The notes under the pieces were generated by a model that saw only the letters and a list, made by a program, of their open reading frames with translations, ran no database searches and was not told the DNA's origin. A DNA stretch of 64,000 nt from Microvirga brassicacearum (GTDB taxonomy: Bacteria; Pseudomonadota; Alphaproteobacteria; Rhizobiales; Beijerinckiaceae), in NCBI RefSeq assembly GCF_008757455.1, contig NZ_VCMV01000024.1, positions 40,782 through 104,781 of the forward strand, written 5' to 3'. A program made the translations under genes and the position numbers. Positions 16,337-24,690 of the stretch are shown here, in pieces (the stretch's first letter is position 1; each line of letters begins with the position of its first letter).

Positions 16337-18628
16337 ATGAGGCGACCTCCAACGGCGCCGGCAACGGGGCAAAGTTCTTTGATTCAGCAGGCCGCCCACC
16401 CACACCGACACGGGCACGACGCGAACCGTCTCGGATTCGGCTGGCTCGGGCCGATCGCCGTTCTGGCGGCACTTGGTTCAGCACTCGCGACCTTCCTCGT
16501 GCTGGCGGGACTGACCCCGATTCTGCCGACCCATTTCGTCGTCATCGGCGTGTTCATCCTCAACGGCGCGCTTATTCTGCTGCTTCTGGGCATCGTCGCC
16601 TGGCAGACCAGGAGACTTGTACGGGAGCAACGGGCCGGAGCTGCGGCGGCCGGATTGCACGTGAGAATCGTCGGACTTTTCAGTCTTGTGGCGGTGTTTC
16701 CTGCAATTTTGGTTGCGATGGTGGCAACGGTGACGCTGGAGCGCGGGCTTGATCCCTGGTTCACCGGCTCGATCAAGGAGCTGATGGGCAACACCGTTTC
16801 GATCGCCCGATCCTACCGGGAGCTGCAATGCACCACGCTTGCGCGTGAGACCCAGCTCATGGCCGCGGACCTCAACCGGGCCAAGGTGCTCTACGACGCC
16901 GACCGAAACGTCTTTCGCGACTTCATGAATTCGCGCTCGGTGTTCCTGGGCTTTCCGCTCACGATGATCCTCGAGCCGGATGGAACCGTGGTCGAGCGGA
17001 TCGAGCCCAAGAAGGTGGAGGGCATTCCGCCGCCATCCGCCGAAGACCTTGCCGAGGCCAATGCGGAGGAGGCCCTGTGCCTCTTCCCCCGCGAGGGAAA
17101 CATTTTCCGGTCAGTGCTGAAGCTGTCGTCCCATGGCGGTCGAATCCTGTTCGTCGCACGAGAGGTCGATCCGCGCGCCGTGGAGTTTCCGCCTGTGGCC
17201 GAGGCCGGTGTCGCTTTGTATGAGGCGCTCGAACAGAAGAAGGCCGGCATCCAGGTGGCGTTCGCGTCGATGTTCGCCCTCATCGCCCTGATCGTGCTGC
17301 TGTCGGCGATCTGGTTCGGGCTGAATTTCGCCAATCGGCTGGTCGCGCCCATTCGCCGACTGATCCACGCGACCGATCAGGTGGCGACGGGGAATTTTTA
17401 CGTTCAGGTTCCGGTCCGGCGCGGGGAGGGCGATCTCGCGCATCTGGGCGAGACATTCAACAAGATGACGTCGGAGTTGCGTCACCAGCACGACGGGCTG
17501 ACCGCCGCAAGCGACCTCATGGACCGCCGCCGCCGGTTCACCGAGGCGGTCCTCGCCGGCGTCTCTGCGGGTGTGATCGGTATCAACGCGAAGGGCGTGA
17601 TCACCATCGCCAACCCCTCCACCGAGGCGCTGCTTTCAACCTCGCTCGACAATTTGCTCGGCGCGCCGATCACGGTGGTTCTTCCCGAGGTGGCTGATCT
17701 CGTGGAGGAAATGCGGCAGGGACGACACCGCCTCATGCAGCAGCAGATCCTGATTTCGCGACGGGGCAAGGAGCGCACGATCGACGTTCGCGTGACGAGC
17801 GAACAGGCGCGCAGCGATGAACGCGATCTCGTCATCACGCTCGATGACATCACCGATCTGGTGTCGGCACAGCGAACCTCCGCGTGGGCCGACGTGGCAA
17901 GGCGCATCGCGCACGAGATCAAGAACCCGCTGACGCCGATTCAACTCGCGGCCGAGCGCATCCGGCGCAAATACGGCAAGGTCATCACCACCGACCGCGA
18001 AGTGTTCGACCAATGCACGGACACGATCGTGCGGCAGGTGGACGACATCAAGCGCATGGTCGATGAATTCTCGTCTTTCGCGCGGATGCCGAAGCCGACT
18101 ATCGGTGAGGACGATCTCGGCGAAATGGTCAAGCAGGTGGTTTTCCTGATGCGAATCGCACATCCGGAGATCACGATTGCCGACACGTTGCCGGACGGGC
18201 CGGTGATTGCGCCATTCGATCGCCGGCTGTTGTCACAGGCCGTGCAGAACATCGTCAAGAACGCCACTGAGGCGATCTCGGCGGTGCCCGAGGATGAGCG
18301 GGGCGAGGGGATGATTTCCGTCGTTCTCGACACGACCCATCCCGACTATTTCGTTCTTGCCGTGACGGATAATGGCAAAGGATTTCCGATCGAGGGGAGG
18401 CAACGGTTGCTGGAGCCCTATATGACGACGCGCGAAGGAGGCACGGGCCTCGGACTTCCGATCGTCGCAAAAATTCTCGAAGAGCATGGCGGGGGCATGG
18501 AGCTTGTCGATAACCCCAACGGACGGGGTGGACAGGTTCGCATGTGGCTACCAAAGACGAAGCATGTTGCATTTGATGAGGCGTCGGCCGGCCCTGCTGA
18601 TACCGATACACGCGGGGTTGCCCTATGA
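16337..18628 (+). CDS. ntrY: Nitrogen/redox sensor histidine kinase NtrY
   Basis: A large membrane sensor kinase, about 763 residues from the ATG at 16337; a TTG at 16301 would give 775. Three hydrophobic segments lie in the first 110 residues, then a long extracytoplasmic region, a fourth membrane segment (FALIALIVLLSAIWFGL), a HAMP domain (NRLVAPIRRLIHATDQV), a PAS domain and the kinase core with H in [17 protein letters not shown] box and GGTGLGLPI. NtrY with NtrX responds to nitrogen and, in Brucella and Rhodobacter, to redox state. It is coupled to ntrX by an ATGA overlap. The start is the least certain part. Confidence 0.93.
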   Translation: MRRPPTAPATGQSSLIQQAAHPHRHGHDANRLGFGWLGPIAVLAALGSALATFLVLAGLTPILPTHFVVIGVFILNGALILLLLGIVAWQTRRLVREQRAGAAAAGLHVRIVGLFSLVAVFPAILVAMVATVTLERGLDPWFTGSIKELMGNTVSIARSYRELQCTTLARETQLMAADLNRAKVLYDADRNVFRDFMNSRSVFLGFPLTMILEPDGTVVERIEPKKVEGIPPPSAEDLAEANAEEALCLFPREGNIFRSVLKLSSHGGRILFVAREVDPRAVEFPPVAEAGVALYEALEQKKAGIQVAFASMFALIALIVLLSAIWFGLNFANRLVAPIRRLIHATDQVATGNFYVQVPVRRGEGDLAHLGETFNKMTSELRHQHDGLTAASDLMDRRRRFTEAVLAGVSAGVIGINAKGVITIANPSTEALLSTSLDNLLGAPITVVLPEVADLVEEMRQGRHRLMQQQILISRRGKERTIDVRVTSEQARSDERDLVITLDDITDLVSAQRTSAWADVARRIAHEIKNPLTPIQLAAERIRRKYGKVITTDREVFDQCTDTIVRQVDDIKRMVDEFSSFARMPKPTIGEDDLGEMVKQVVFLMRIAHPEITIADTLPDGPVIAPFDRRLLSQAVQNIVKNATEAISAVPEDERGEGMISVVLDTTHPDYFVLAVTDNGKGFPIEGRQRLLEPYMTTREGGTGLGLPIVAKILEEHGGGMELVDNPNGRGGQVRMWLPKTKHVAFDEASAGPADTDTRGVAL

Positions 18629-19995
18629 GCGCTGATATTCTGGTCGTCGACGACGAAGCCGATATTCGGGATCTGGTCGCGGGTATTCTGGAAGACGAAG
18701 GTCACCGCACACGCACCGCCGGTTCTTCCGACGAGGCGCTTGCCTCGATCGAAGCGCGCCGGCCGCATCTGGTGTTTCTCGACATCTGGCTGCAGGGCAG
18801 CCGTCTCGATGGGTTGCAGGTGCTCGAGTTGGTGAAGGCCGACCATCCGGATCTGCCGGTTGTCATGATTTCGGGTCACGGCAATGTGGAGACGGCAGTT
18901 TCGGCAATCAAGTCTGGGGCTTACGACTTCATCGAGAAGCCGTTCAAGGCCGACCGCCTCGTGCTCGTGGCGGAGCGTGCGCTGGAAGCCTCGCGGCTGA
19001 AACGTGAAGTCCGCGACCTGCGGGCCCGCTCAGTCCAGGCAACCCGCATTGCCGGCAAGTCGGTGACCATCAACCAGTTGCGTCAGGCCGTGGAGCGCGC
19101 GTCGCCGACGAATGCGCGCATCCTCGTGACCGGGGCTCCGGGCTCCGGCAAGGAACTGACCGCACGGACGATTCACGGCCTGTCCGGCCGCGCCAACGGC
19201 CCCTTCGTGGTGGTGTCGGCTGCAACGATCACGCCGGACAACATGGAAGCCGAATTGTTCGGCATGGAGGGCGAGGACGGCAAAGGTCGGCGCGTCGGCG
19301 CGCTCGAGGAAGCCCATGGCGGCACGCTCTATCTCGACGAAATCGCCGACATGCCGCGCGAGACTCAGGGCCGGATCCTGCGCGTGCTGGTCGATCAGAA
19401 TTTCCAGCGGCTCGGGGGCACGACGCGCGTCCATGTGGATGTGCGGATCATCTCCTCGTCGAGCCGCGACCTGCCGGCGGAGATCGCTGCCGGGCGCCTT
19501 CGCGAGGATCTCTTCCACCGTCTCGGCGTCGTCCCGATCCGCGTGCCGTCCTTGTCCGAGAGACGGGAAGACGTTCCGGAACTGATCGAGTTCTTCATGG
19601 ACCAGATCTCGGCGACGACGGGCCTGCCGAAGCGCCGAATCGGCGAGGACGCGATGGCGGTCCTGCAGTCGCATGACTGGCCGGGCAACGTCCGCCAGCT
19701 CCGCAACAACGTCGAGCGCCTGATGATTCTCACCTCCGGCGAACCTGACGCGCCGATCACCACCGACATGCTGCCGACCGAGATCGGTGCGTTGGTGCCA
19801 TCGACGCCGGGCGGGGCAGGGGGCGAGAAATTGATGAGCCTGCCGCTGCGCGAGGCCCGCGAGATCTTCGAACGGGAATATCTGCTGGCACAGATCGCCC
19901 GCTTCAGCGGAAACATCTCGCGCACGGCGGAATTCGTCGGTATGGAACGCTCGGCGCTCCATCGAAAACTGAAATCGCTGGGCATCGGCAACTAG
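18625..19995 (+). CDS. ntrX: Response regulator NtrX
   Basis: A 456-residue receiver-AAA+-HTH protein. D53 in VFLDIWLQGS is the phosphoacceptor, GAPGSGKEL is Walker A, LYLDEIADM the Walker B region, and NISRTAEFVGMERSALHRKL the Fis-like HTH. The GAFTGA loop is missing: the equivalent stretch reads LFGMEGEDGKGRRVGALEEA. Without GAFTGA it should not remodel sigma-54 polymerase, which agrees with what is known for alphaproteobacterial NtrX. It overlaps ntrY by four bases and precedes hfq, the standard order. Confidence 0.95.
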   Translation: MSADILVVDDEADIRDLVAGILEDEGHRTRTAGSSDEALASIEARRPHLVFLDIWLQGSRLDGLQVLELVKADHPDLPVVMISGHGNVETAVSAIKSGAYDFIEKPFKADRLVLVAERALEASRLKREVRDLRARSVQATRIAGKSVTINQLRQAVERASPTNARILVTGAPGSGKELTARTIHGLSGRANGPFVVVSAATITPDNMEAELFGMEGEDGKGRRVGALEEAHGGTLYLDEIADMPRETQGRILRVLVDQNFQRLGGTTRVHVDVRIISSSSRDLPAEIAAGRLREDLFHRLGVVPIRVPSLSERREDVPELIEFFMDQISATTGLPKRRIGEDAMAVLQSHDWPGNVRQLRNNVERLMILTSGEPDAPITTDMLPTEIGALVPSTPGGAGGEKLMSLPLREAREIFEREYLLAQIARFSGNISRTAEFVGMERSALHRKLKSLGIGN

Positions 19996-20168
19996 ATCCA
20001 CCCAGCGAAAAATGTGCCATGACGGCAATTTAGGGGCGAAGGCCTCTTGCCTAACGGCAGGGTTCGCCCTGTAATAAGAAGGCCGGTCACCGACCGCACG
20101 AAAGCGGACAACCATATAAGCGGCCCCATAGCCAAGACCGGCGGCGATGGGCTGGCGAGGCAACTTTC

Positions 20169-20423
20169 ATGGCGGGCGATCGCGCGCAAAATCTCCAGGA
20201 CACTTTTCTCAATTATGTCCGGAAACAAAAAATTCCTCTGACGATCTTTCTGGTGAATGGCGTCAAATTACAGGGTGTCGTGACCTGGTTCGACAATTTC
20301 TGCGTCCTGCTTCGCAGGGACGGCCATTCTCAGTTGGTCTACAAGCACGCCATTTCCACAATCATGCCCGGTCAGCCGGTGCAGTTGTTCGACCCGGTCG
20401 ACGAGGTGGGCGAAAAGGCCTGA
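20169..20423 (+). CDS. hfq: RNA chaperone Hfq
   Basis: An 84-residue Sm-like protein that forms a hexameric ring and pairs small RNAs with mRNAs. Sm1 is seen in [35 protein letters not shown] and Sm2 in [10 protein letters not shown], the Hfq-specific YKH motif. Length is typical of alphaproteobacteria, which lack the long C-terminal tail of enterobacteria. The 173 bases between ntrX and hfq probably hold its own promoter. hflX begins 1 base after the hfq stop. Confidence 0.98.
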   Translation: MAGDRAQNLQDTFLNYVRKQKIPLTIFLVNGVKLQGVVTWFDNFCVLLRRDGHSQLVYKHAISTIMPGQPVQLFDPVDEVGEKA

Positions 20424-20424
20424 A

Positions 20425-21825
20425 GTGACGGAACCGCGCACGCCAGGAGAAGAGCGCCTCTTGCAACTGGCCGAGCCTGAGAAAGAGGTCGCGGCCGGTA
20501 CCAACACGCTCGTTGTCGGCCCCTATCTTATTCGCAAATGGCGGCTCGGCGGACCCCGCCAGCCGGAGGGCGAGGGCGCCAATCCCCGGCCGGCGGAAGC
20601 GCGTCTCGACGAGGCGGCAGGCCTTGCCGCAGCCATCGATCTCCACATCGTCCACACACTGATCGCGCCATTGAGCGCACCGCGGCCGGCGACCTATATC
20701 GGCAGCGGCAAGGTCGAAGAGATCGCCGGGCTGGTTCGCGCCGAGGAGATCGGTCTGGTGGTGATGGATTGCGCCCTCAGCCCGGTCCAGCAGCGCAATC
20801 TGGAAAAGGAATGGGGCGCCAAGGTCATCGACCGCACAGGGCTGATTCTCGAGATTTTCGGCCGGCGTGCGCGCACCAAGGAAGGCACGCTGCAGGTCGA
20901 ACTCGCACACCTGTCCTACCAGAAGGGCCGCCTTGTCCGTTCGTGGACGCACCTGGAGCGCCAGAGAGGCGGCTTCGGCTTCCTCGGCGGTCCGGGCGAG
21001 ACCCAGATCGAAGCCGACCGGCGGATGATTCAGGAACGCATGACGCGCATCGAGCGTGAGCTCGAGACGGTGGTGAAAACCCGTTCGCTGCATCGCAAAA
21101 GCCGGAGGAGGGTGCCTTACCCGATCATCGCCCTCGTCGGTTACACCAATGCCGGCAAGTCGACACTGTTCAACCGCATGACGGAGGCCGAGGTTCTGGC
21201 CGAGAACATGCTGTTCGCGACGCTGGATCCCACCTCGCGCGCGATCGATCTTCCGCACGGCGAGAAAGCGATCTTGTCGGATACCGTGGGGTTCATCTCC
21301 GATCTCCCGACCATGCTGGTAGCGGCGTTCCGCGCAACGCTGGAGGACGTCGTAGAAGCCGACGTGCTGCTGCATGTCCGCGACGTCTCGCACGGGGAAT
21401 CCGACGCGCAGGCCGGCGACGTGGCAGTGGTCCTACGGGAGCTCGGCATCGATCCGGATGATACGAAGCGCATCGTCGAGGTCTGGAACAAGGCCGACCT
21501 CATATCGCCTGAGGACCGCACCAAGCTGGCGGCAAAATCAAGCCGCACCGATGAGGAACGCCGTCCGGTTCTCATCTCGGCGCTGACCGGGGAGGGCATT
21601 CCCGAACTCCTCTCGACCATCGAGGAGCACCTGTCCAAGGGTCGCGTGAGTTACCAGGTCGACGTGCTGCCCGAGGATGGGCAGGGGCTCGCATGGCTGC
21701 ACGAGAACACAGAAATTCTCGACCGGGAGACGACCGAGGACGGGCATTCGATCCTGCGCGTGCGCGTGATGACCGGCAAGGAACCACGCTTTCTCAACCG
21801 GTTTCCCGGCGCCCAGACTCTATAG
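20425..21825 (+). CDS. hflX: Ribosome-associated GTPase HflX
   Basis: A 466-residue GTPase that splits or rescues stalled 70S ribosomes, especially after heat stress. The N-terminal HflX domain (IGSGKVEEIAGLV and LSPVQQRNLEKEWGAKVIDRTGLILEIF) is followed by the linker RRGFGFLGGPGETQIE-like block and a G domain with G1 GYTNAGKST, G3 SDTVGFISDLP and G4 NKAD. Translation probably starts at the GTG at 20425, one base after the hfq stop. It is convergent with mazG, with 11 bases between their ends. Confidence 0.96.
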   Translation: MTEPRTPGEERLLQLAEPEKEVAAGTNTLVVGPYLIRKWRLGGPRQPEGEGANPRPAEARLDEAAGLAAAIDLHIVHTLIAPLSAPRPATYIGSGKVEEIAGLVRAEEIGLVVMDCALSPVQQRNLEKEWGAKVIDRTGLILEIFGRRARTKEGTLQVELAHLSYQKGRLVRSWTHLERQRGGFGFLGGPGETQIEADRRMIQERMTRIERELETVVKTRSLHRKSRRRVPYPIIALVGYTNAGKSTLFNRMTEAEVLAENMLFATLDPTSRAIDLPHGEKAILSDTVGFISDLPTMLVAAFRATLEDVVEADVLLHVRDVSHGESDAQAGDVAVVLRELGIDPDDTKRIVEVWNKADLISPEDRTKLAAKSSRTDEERRPVLISALTGEGIPELLSTIEEHLSKGRVSYQVDVLPEDGQGLAWLHENTEILDRETTEDGHSILRVRVMTGKEPRFLNRFPGAQTL

Positions 21826-21836
21826 AGACCGAAGGG

Positions 21837-22664
21837 TCACGCGCGTTCGGCGTTCTTGGCCGCAACCCAGAGCTCTTCCATTGCCTCGAGGCTCGCATCG
21901 GTGAGGGTCCTGCCCTGCAGCGCGAGAGCCTTCTCGACGGCTCCGAATCGCCGTTCGAACTTCGCATTGGTGCGTCGCAACGCGGTCTCCGGGTCGATGC
22001 CGTAGTGGCGGGCGAGATTGGCGGCGGCAAACAGGAGGTCGCCGATTTCATCCTCGATCCGGTCGCGATCGCCGGACGCCGCCGCCTCGCTGACCTCGTC
22101 CAGTTCCTCGTGGATCTTGTCAACGACCTGCGCGGCGTTCGGCCAATCGAACCCGACTTTGGCAGCCTTGGCGGTGAGCTTTTGCGCCCGCGTCAGGGCG
22201 GGCAGGGCTGCCGGAATGCCCCCGAGAAAGCCCTCGTCCGGTTCCGCCGGCATTCCCATTTTCACGCGGGCTTCCCGTCGCTCGCGCTTCTCTGCCAGCT
22301 TGATCTCGTCCCACAGGTGCTTGACCTCGGCCGGCGACAGGTTCCGCGCCGCATCGAAGACGTGAGGGTGGCGCCGGACGAGCTTCGTGGTGATGGCTTC
22401 CACCACGTCGCCGAAGCCGAACGCGCCTTGTTCGCTGGCCATCTGGGCATGAAAGATGACCTGAAGCAGCAGGTCTCCCAGTTCGTCCCGCAGATCGGCG
22501 AGGTCGCCCCGCTGGATGGCGTCCGCGACCTCGTAGGCTTCCTCGATCGTGTACGGCGTGATCGACGCGAAGGTCTGTTCCAGATCCCACGGACAGCCGC
22601 TACCGGGCGCCCGAAGCGCTGCCATGATCTCGAGAAGCCGGGAGATGTCGGATGAAGGCGTCAC
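21837..22664 (-). CDS. mazG: Nucleoside triphosphate pyrophosphohydrolase MazG
   Basis: A 275-residue, two-domain all-alpha NTP pyrophosphatase. The first domain has CPWDLEQTFASITPYTIEEAYEVADAI and the metal-binding LRDELGDLLLQVIFHA (the ExxE...ExxD pattern). The second repeats it in KIHEELDEVSEA and RIEDEIGDLLFAAANLARH. MazG removes aberrant or excess NTPs and can lower ppGpp. It follows hflX in convergent orientation, the usual place in Hyphomicrobiales. Confidence 0.95.
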   Translation of the reverse strand: MTPSSDISRLLEIMAALRAPGSGCPWDLEQTFASITPYTIEEAYEVADAIQRGDLADLRDELGDLLLQVIFHAQMASEQGAFGFGDVVEAITTKLVRRHPHVFDAARNLSPAEVKHLWDEIKLAEKRERREARVKMGMPAEPDEGFLGGIPAALPALTRAQKLTAKAAKVGFDWPNAAQVVDKIHEELDEVSEAAASGDRDRIEDEIGDLLFAAANLARHYGIDPETALRRTNAKFERRFGAVEKALALQGRTLTDASLEAMEELWVAAKNAERA

Positions 22665-22814
22665 GTTGTGCTCCTTATCGGTAGGGCTTCATAGCCCGTC
22701 GGGGAGGCGCAATGCCAGCGGCTTGATGGATGCGGGTCGCGAAGCCCACCGCAGGGCAGGCGACGGCGGGCCGGAGGCGACAAAAAACGCAATTTTCCCA
22801 ATGAACTCCGGATC

Positions 22815-22843
22815 TTGACAGGCCCGACCGGCGTTCATAACTC
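22815..22843 (+). promoter_or_regulatory. Sigma-70-type promoter of hsp20 gene 1
   Basis: TTGACA (22815-22820) and TAACTC (22838-22843) are 17 bases apart. A housekeeping-type promoter rather than a heat-shock sigma promoter is what is known for ROSE-controlled small heat-shock genes. The start would be about 22850. Confidence 0.65.
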
Positions 22844-22849
22844 AGAGTC

Positions 22850-22936
22850 GCCAAGGCCTTTTAGGGCTTGGGCAAGTCCGGCGCCGGCGGGTGTCCGGCG
22901 CGATTATGGTTACGTTGCTCAATGGAGGATGTAGCT
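22850..22936 (+). ncRNA. Putative ROSE RNA thermometer
   Basis: The 5' leader of the first small heat-shock gene has the hallmark of ROSE thermometers. A TTGCT word (22915-22919, inside GTTGCTC) lies just before the Shine-Dalgarno GGAGGA (22924-22929) and can pair with it: TTGCTC against GAGGAT leaves one G-G and one T-T mismatch, the melting-prone pairs known from ROSE. A GC-rich hairpin (GTCCGGCGCCGGCGGGTGTCCGGCG region, about 22877-22901) sits upstream, as in rhizobial examples. At growth temperature the ribosome site would be closed and open on heat. Confidence 0.7.
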
Positions 22937-23425
22937 ATGAGAGCAGCTTTTGATCTGTCCCCGCTTTATCGCTCGACCGTCGGTTTCGAACGGCTCGTCG
23001 ATATGCTCGATCAGGCGACCCGCGTCGAATCCATGACGAACTGGCCGCCTTACAACATCGAGAAGTTCGGCGACGACGCATATCGCATTACGATGGCGGT
23101 CGCGGGTTTCTCGCCCGATGAGATTGAACTTGTCCAGCAGGAAAGCGCGCTGTCGGTGAACGGCCAGAAGCACGCCGAGCCCGAGGACACGCAAGTCCTG
23201 CACCGGGGCATTGCGACCCGCGCTTTCAAACAGACCTTCAATCTCGCGGACCACGTGAAGGTCACGGGTGCGAGCCTCGAGAACGGCCTGCTGACGATCG
23301 ATCTCAAGCGGGAAATTCCGGAAGCGCTGAAACCGCGGCGCATTGCGATATCGACCGGCACGGCCCCCGAGGCTCAGCCTCAAATTATCGAGCATCAGCC
23401 CGAGGCGCCGAGCAAGGCCGCATAA
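22937..23425 (+). CDS. Small heat-shock protein (Hsp20/IbpA type)
   Basis: A 162-residue alpha-crystallin protein of the bacterial class A (IbpA/HspA) group. The N-terminus MRAAFDLSPLYRSTVGFERL is typical of this class. The crystallin domain runs from NWPPYNIEKFGDDAYRITMAVAGF to ASLENGLLTIDLKREIPE, and a C-terminal I-x-I-type motif is in RRIAIS. It acts as an ATP-independent holdase for unfolding proteins. The ATG at 22937 follows GGAGGA by 7 bases and is the start that the ROSE-like leader would control. An 82-base gap with a GC-rich inverted repeat (23432-23455) separates it from the second small heat-shock gene. Confidence 0.92.
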   Translation: MRAAFDLSPLYRSTVGFERLVDMLDQATRVESMTNWPPYNIEKFGDDAYRITMAVAGFSPDEIELVQQESALSVNGQKHAEPEDTQVLHRGIATRAFKQTFNLADHVKVTGASLENGLLTIDLKREIPEALKPRRIAISTGTAPEAQPQIIEHQPEAPSKAA

Positions 23426-23507
23426 AAACAAGGCGGCGGTCGGTCGATCGCCGCCGCAAGCTCCAGTGGGAATGGGAGGAATACGAGAAACAGAAAAGGA
23501 GAGAACC

Positions 23508-24020
23508 ATGAACATGCGTGATCTTATCCCTTGGAATCGCAACGAGCAGGTTCCGGGACGCTATCGCGAGGAGAGCGACCCGTTCATGACCTTGCATCGT
23601 GAGATGAACCGGCTCTTCGACAACGTGCTCCGCGGCTTCGAGGCCGCACCGCTGGTAGGCGGCCTCAGCCGCATGGGCGGCTGGCCGAGTGTCGAAGTGA
23701 CGGAGACGGACAATGACGTGCACGTCTCGGCCGAACTGCCTGGCATGGACGAGAAGGACATCGAGGTGCTGATGAACGACGGCATCCTGACGATTCGCGG
23801 TGAAAAAAGATCCGAGGTGGAAGACAAGGCGCGTTCCTTCAGCGAACGTTCCTATGGCCGCTTCGAACGTCGCATCCCGCTGCCGTGGGAGGTCGAGGAG
23901 GACAAGATCCAGGCCTCGTTCCGAAACGGCGTCCTCGCCATCGCACTGCCAAAATCGCCGCGCGCCGCCGAGCAGGTGCGCCGCATTCCGATCAACCGTG
24001 AGGAGACGACCAAGCACTAA
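23508..24020 (+). CDS. Small heat-shock protein (Hsp20, class B-like)
   Basis: A 170-residue second small heat-shock protein, more like the class B/HspC type. NMRDLIPWNR is the typical N-terminus, LHREMNRLFDNVLRGF the N-terminal helix, SVEVTETDNDVHVSAELPGMDEKDIEV the start of the crystallin domain, FRNGVLAIALPKSP its end, and RRIPIN the C-terminal I-x-I motif. The start at 23508 has a strong ribosome binding site (AAAAGGAGA). It is probably co-transcribed with the upstream hsp20. Two classes side by side suggest hetero-oligomers or separate substrate sets. Confidence 0.93.
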   Translation: MNMRDLIPWNRNEQVPGRYREESDPFMTLHREMNRLFDNVLRGFEAAPLVGGLSRMGGWPSVEVTETDNDVHVSAELPGMDEKDIEVLMNDGILTIRGEKRSEVEDKARSFSERSYGRFERRIPLPWEVEEDKIQASFRNGVLAIALPKSPRAAEQVRRIPINREETTKH

Positions 24021-24353
24021 TGGGTGTCGCACGGATGAGCCGGTTGCCCCTTGAGGCCCGGCTCATCCGGTGTTGGAGACCTGCTGGCGCTTGCCACAGG
24101 ACCAAGTGGATTGAAATGCTCGAAAGGTCTCAAGAAGGGACGCATCAATAGGAGTGGTCCGCCCTTACAGGTTTATTCGCATAAGATATATTATGGAACG
24201 TTCCTCCATCCACGGATCGCAAAACCGGTCCGTTGGTGAACCCAACGGCTCGCCGCGAGTTTTCAGCAACTGACGGAACGGCTGAATGCCGGGTCTCCGT
24301 CGCCGGCCCGGCCGTCTCACGCGTCTCGTCGGTTCATGCAACGGAGAGCCCAG
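24021..24353. other. Intergenic region before copper-binding gene
   Basis: No gene is seen. GGATGAGCCGG (24033-24043) and CCGGCTCATCC (24058-24068) form an 11-bp perfect hairpin stem just after the second hsp20, a likely transcript end although no T-run follows. A candidate promoter is TTACAG (24165-24170) with TATATT (24187-24192). GGAACGTTCC (24195-24204) is a 10-bp palindrome, and CCGTTGG/CCAACGG (24230-24248) is a hairpin. I cannot assign a copper regulator to these. Confidence 0.5.
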
Positions 24354-24686
24354 ATGCAAAATCCAAGTCCGCAGATGCAGCGTTGTATTGAGGCCTGCCT
24401 GAAATGCTACCAGGCCTGCTTTGGCACGGCGATGAACCATTGCCTGGAGAGCGGCGGCCAACACACGGAGCCGGCGCATTTCAGGCTCATGATCGCCTGC
24501 TCGGAGATTTGCCGGACGAGCGCCCATTTCATGCTGATGAACTCCGAGCACCACACCCATGTCTGCCGGGAATGTGCCGAGATCTGCGAGCAATGCGCGA
24601 ACGATTGTGAACGCATTGGCGACATGGATGCCTGCGTGAGCGCCTGTCGCGATTGCGCCGCGGAATGTCGCAAGATGGCAGGCTGA
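24354..24686 (+). CDS. Four-helix-bundle copper-binding protein (Csp-like)
   Basis: A 110-residue Cys-rich protein with no signal peptide. The cysteines are spaced CxxxC, CxxC and CxxxxxC along four helices: CIEACLKCYQACFG, CLESGG, CSEICRT, CRECAEICEQCANDC and CVSACRDCAAECRK. This is the pattern of DUF326/Csp3 cytosolic copper-storage proteins, which bind many Cu(I) ions inside the bundle. It starts at the ATG at 24354 behind GGAGA; an ATG at 24336 would add six residues. The gene stands alone, next to the heat-shock genes, and ends 4 bases from the convergent MBL gene. Confidence 0.85.
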   Translation: MQNPSPQMQRCIEACLKCYQACFGTAMNHCLESGGQHTEPAHFRLMIACSEICRTSAHFMLMNSEHHTHVCRECAEICEQCANDCERIGDMDACVSACRDCAAECRKMAG

Positions 24687-24690
24687 TCAA

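Noticed and set aside
18625..19995. Loss of the GAFTGA loop in NtrX as a novelty
   Set aside because: Absence of GAFTGA is known for NtrX of many alphaproteobacteria, so it is noted in the annotation but not as a new finding.
19030..20163. A 377-codon open frame antisense to ntrX
   Set aside because: Opposite a certain gene and without domain features.
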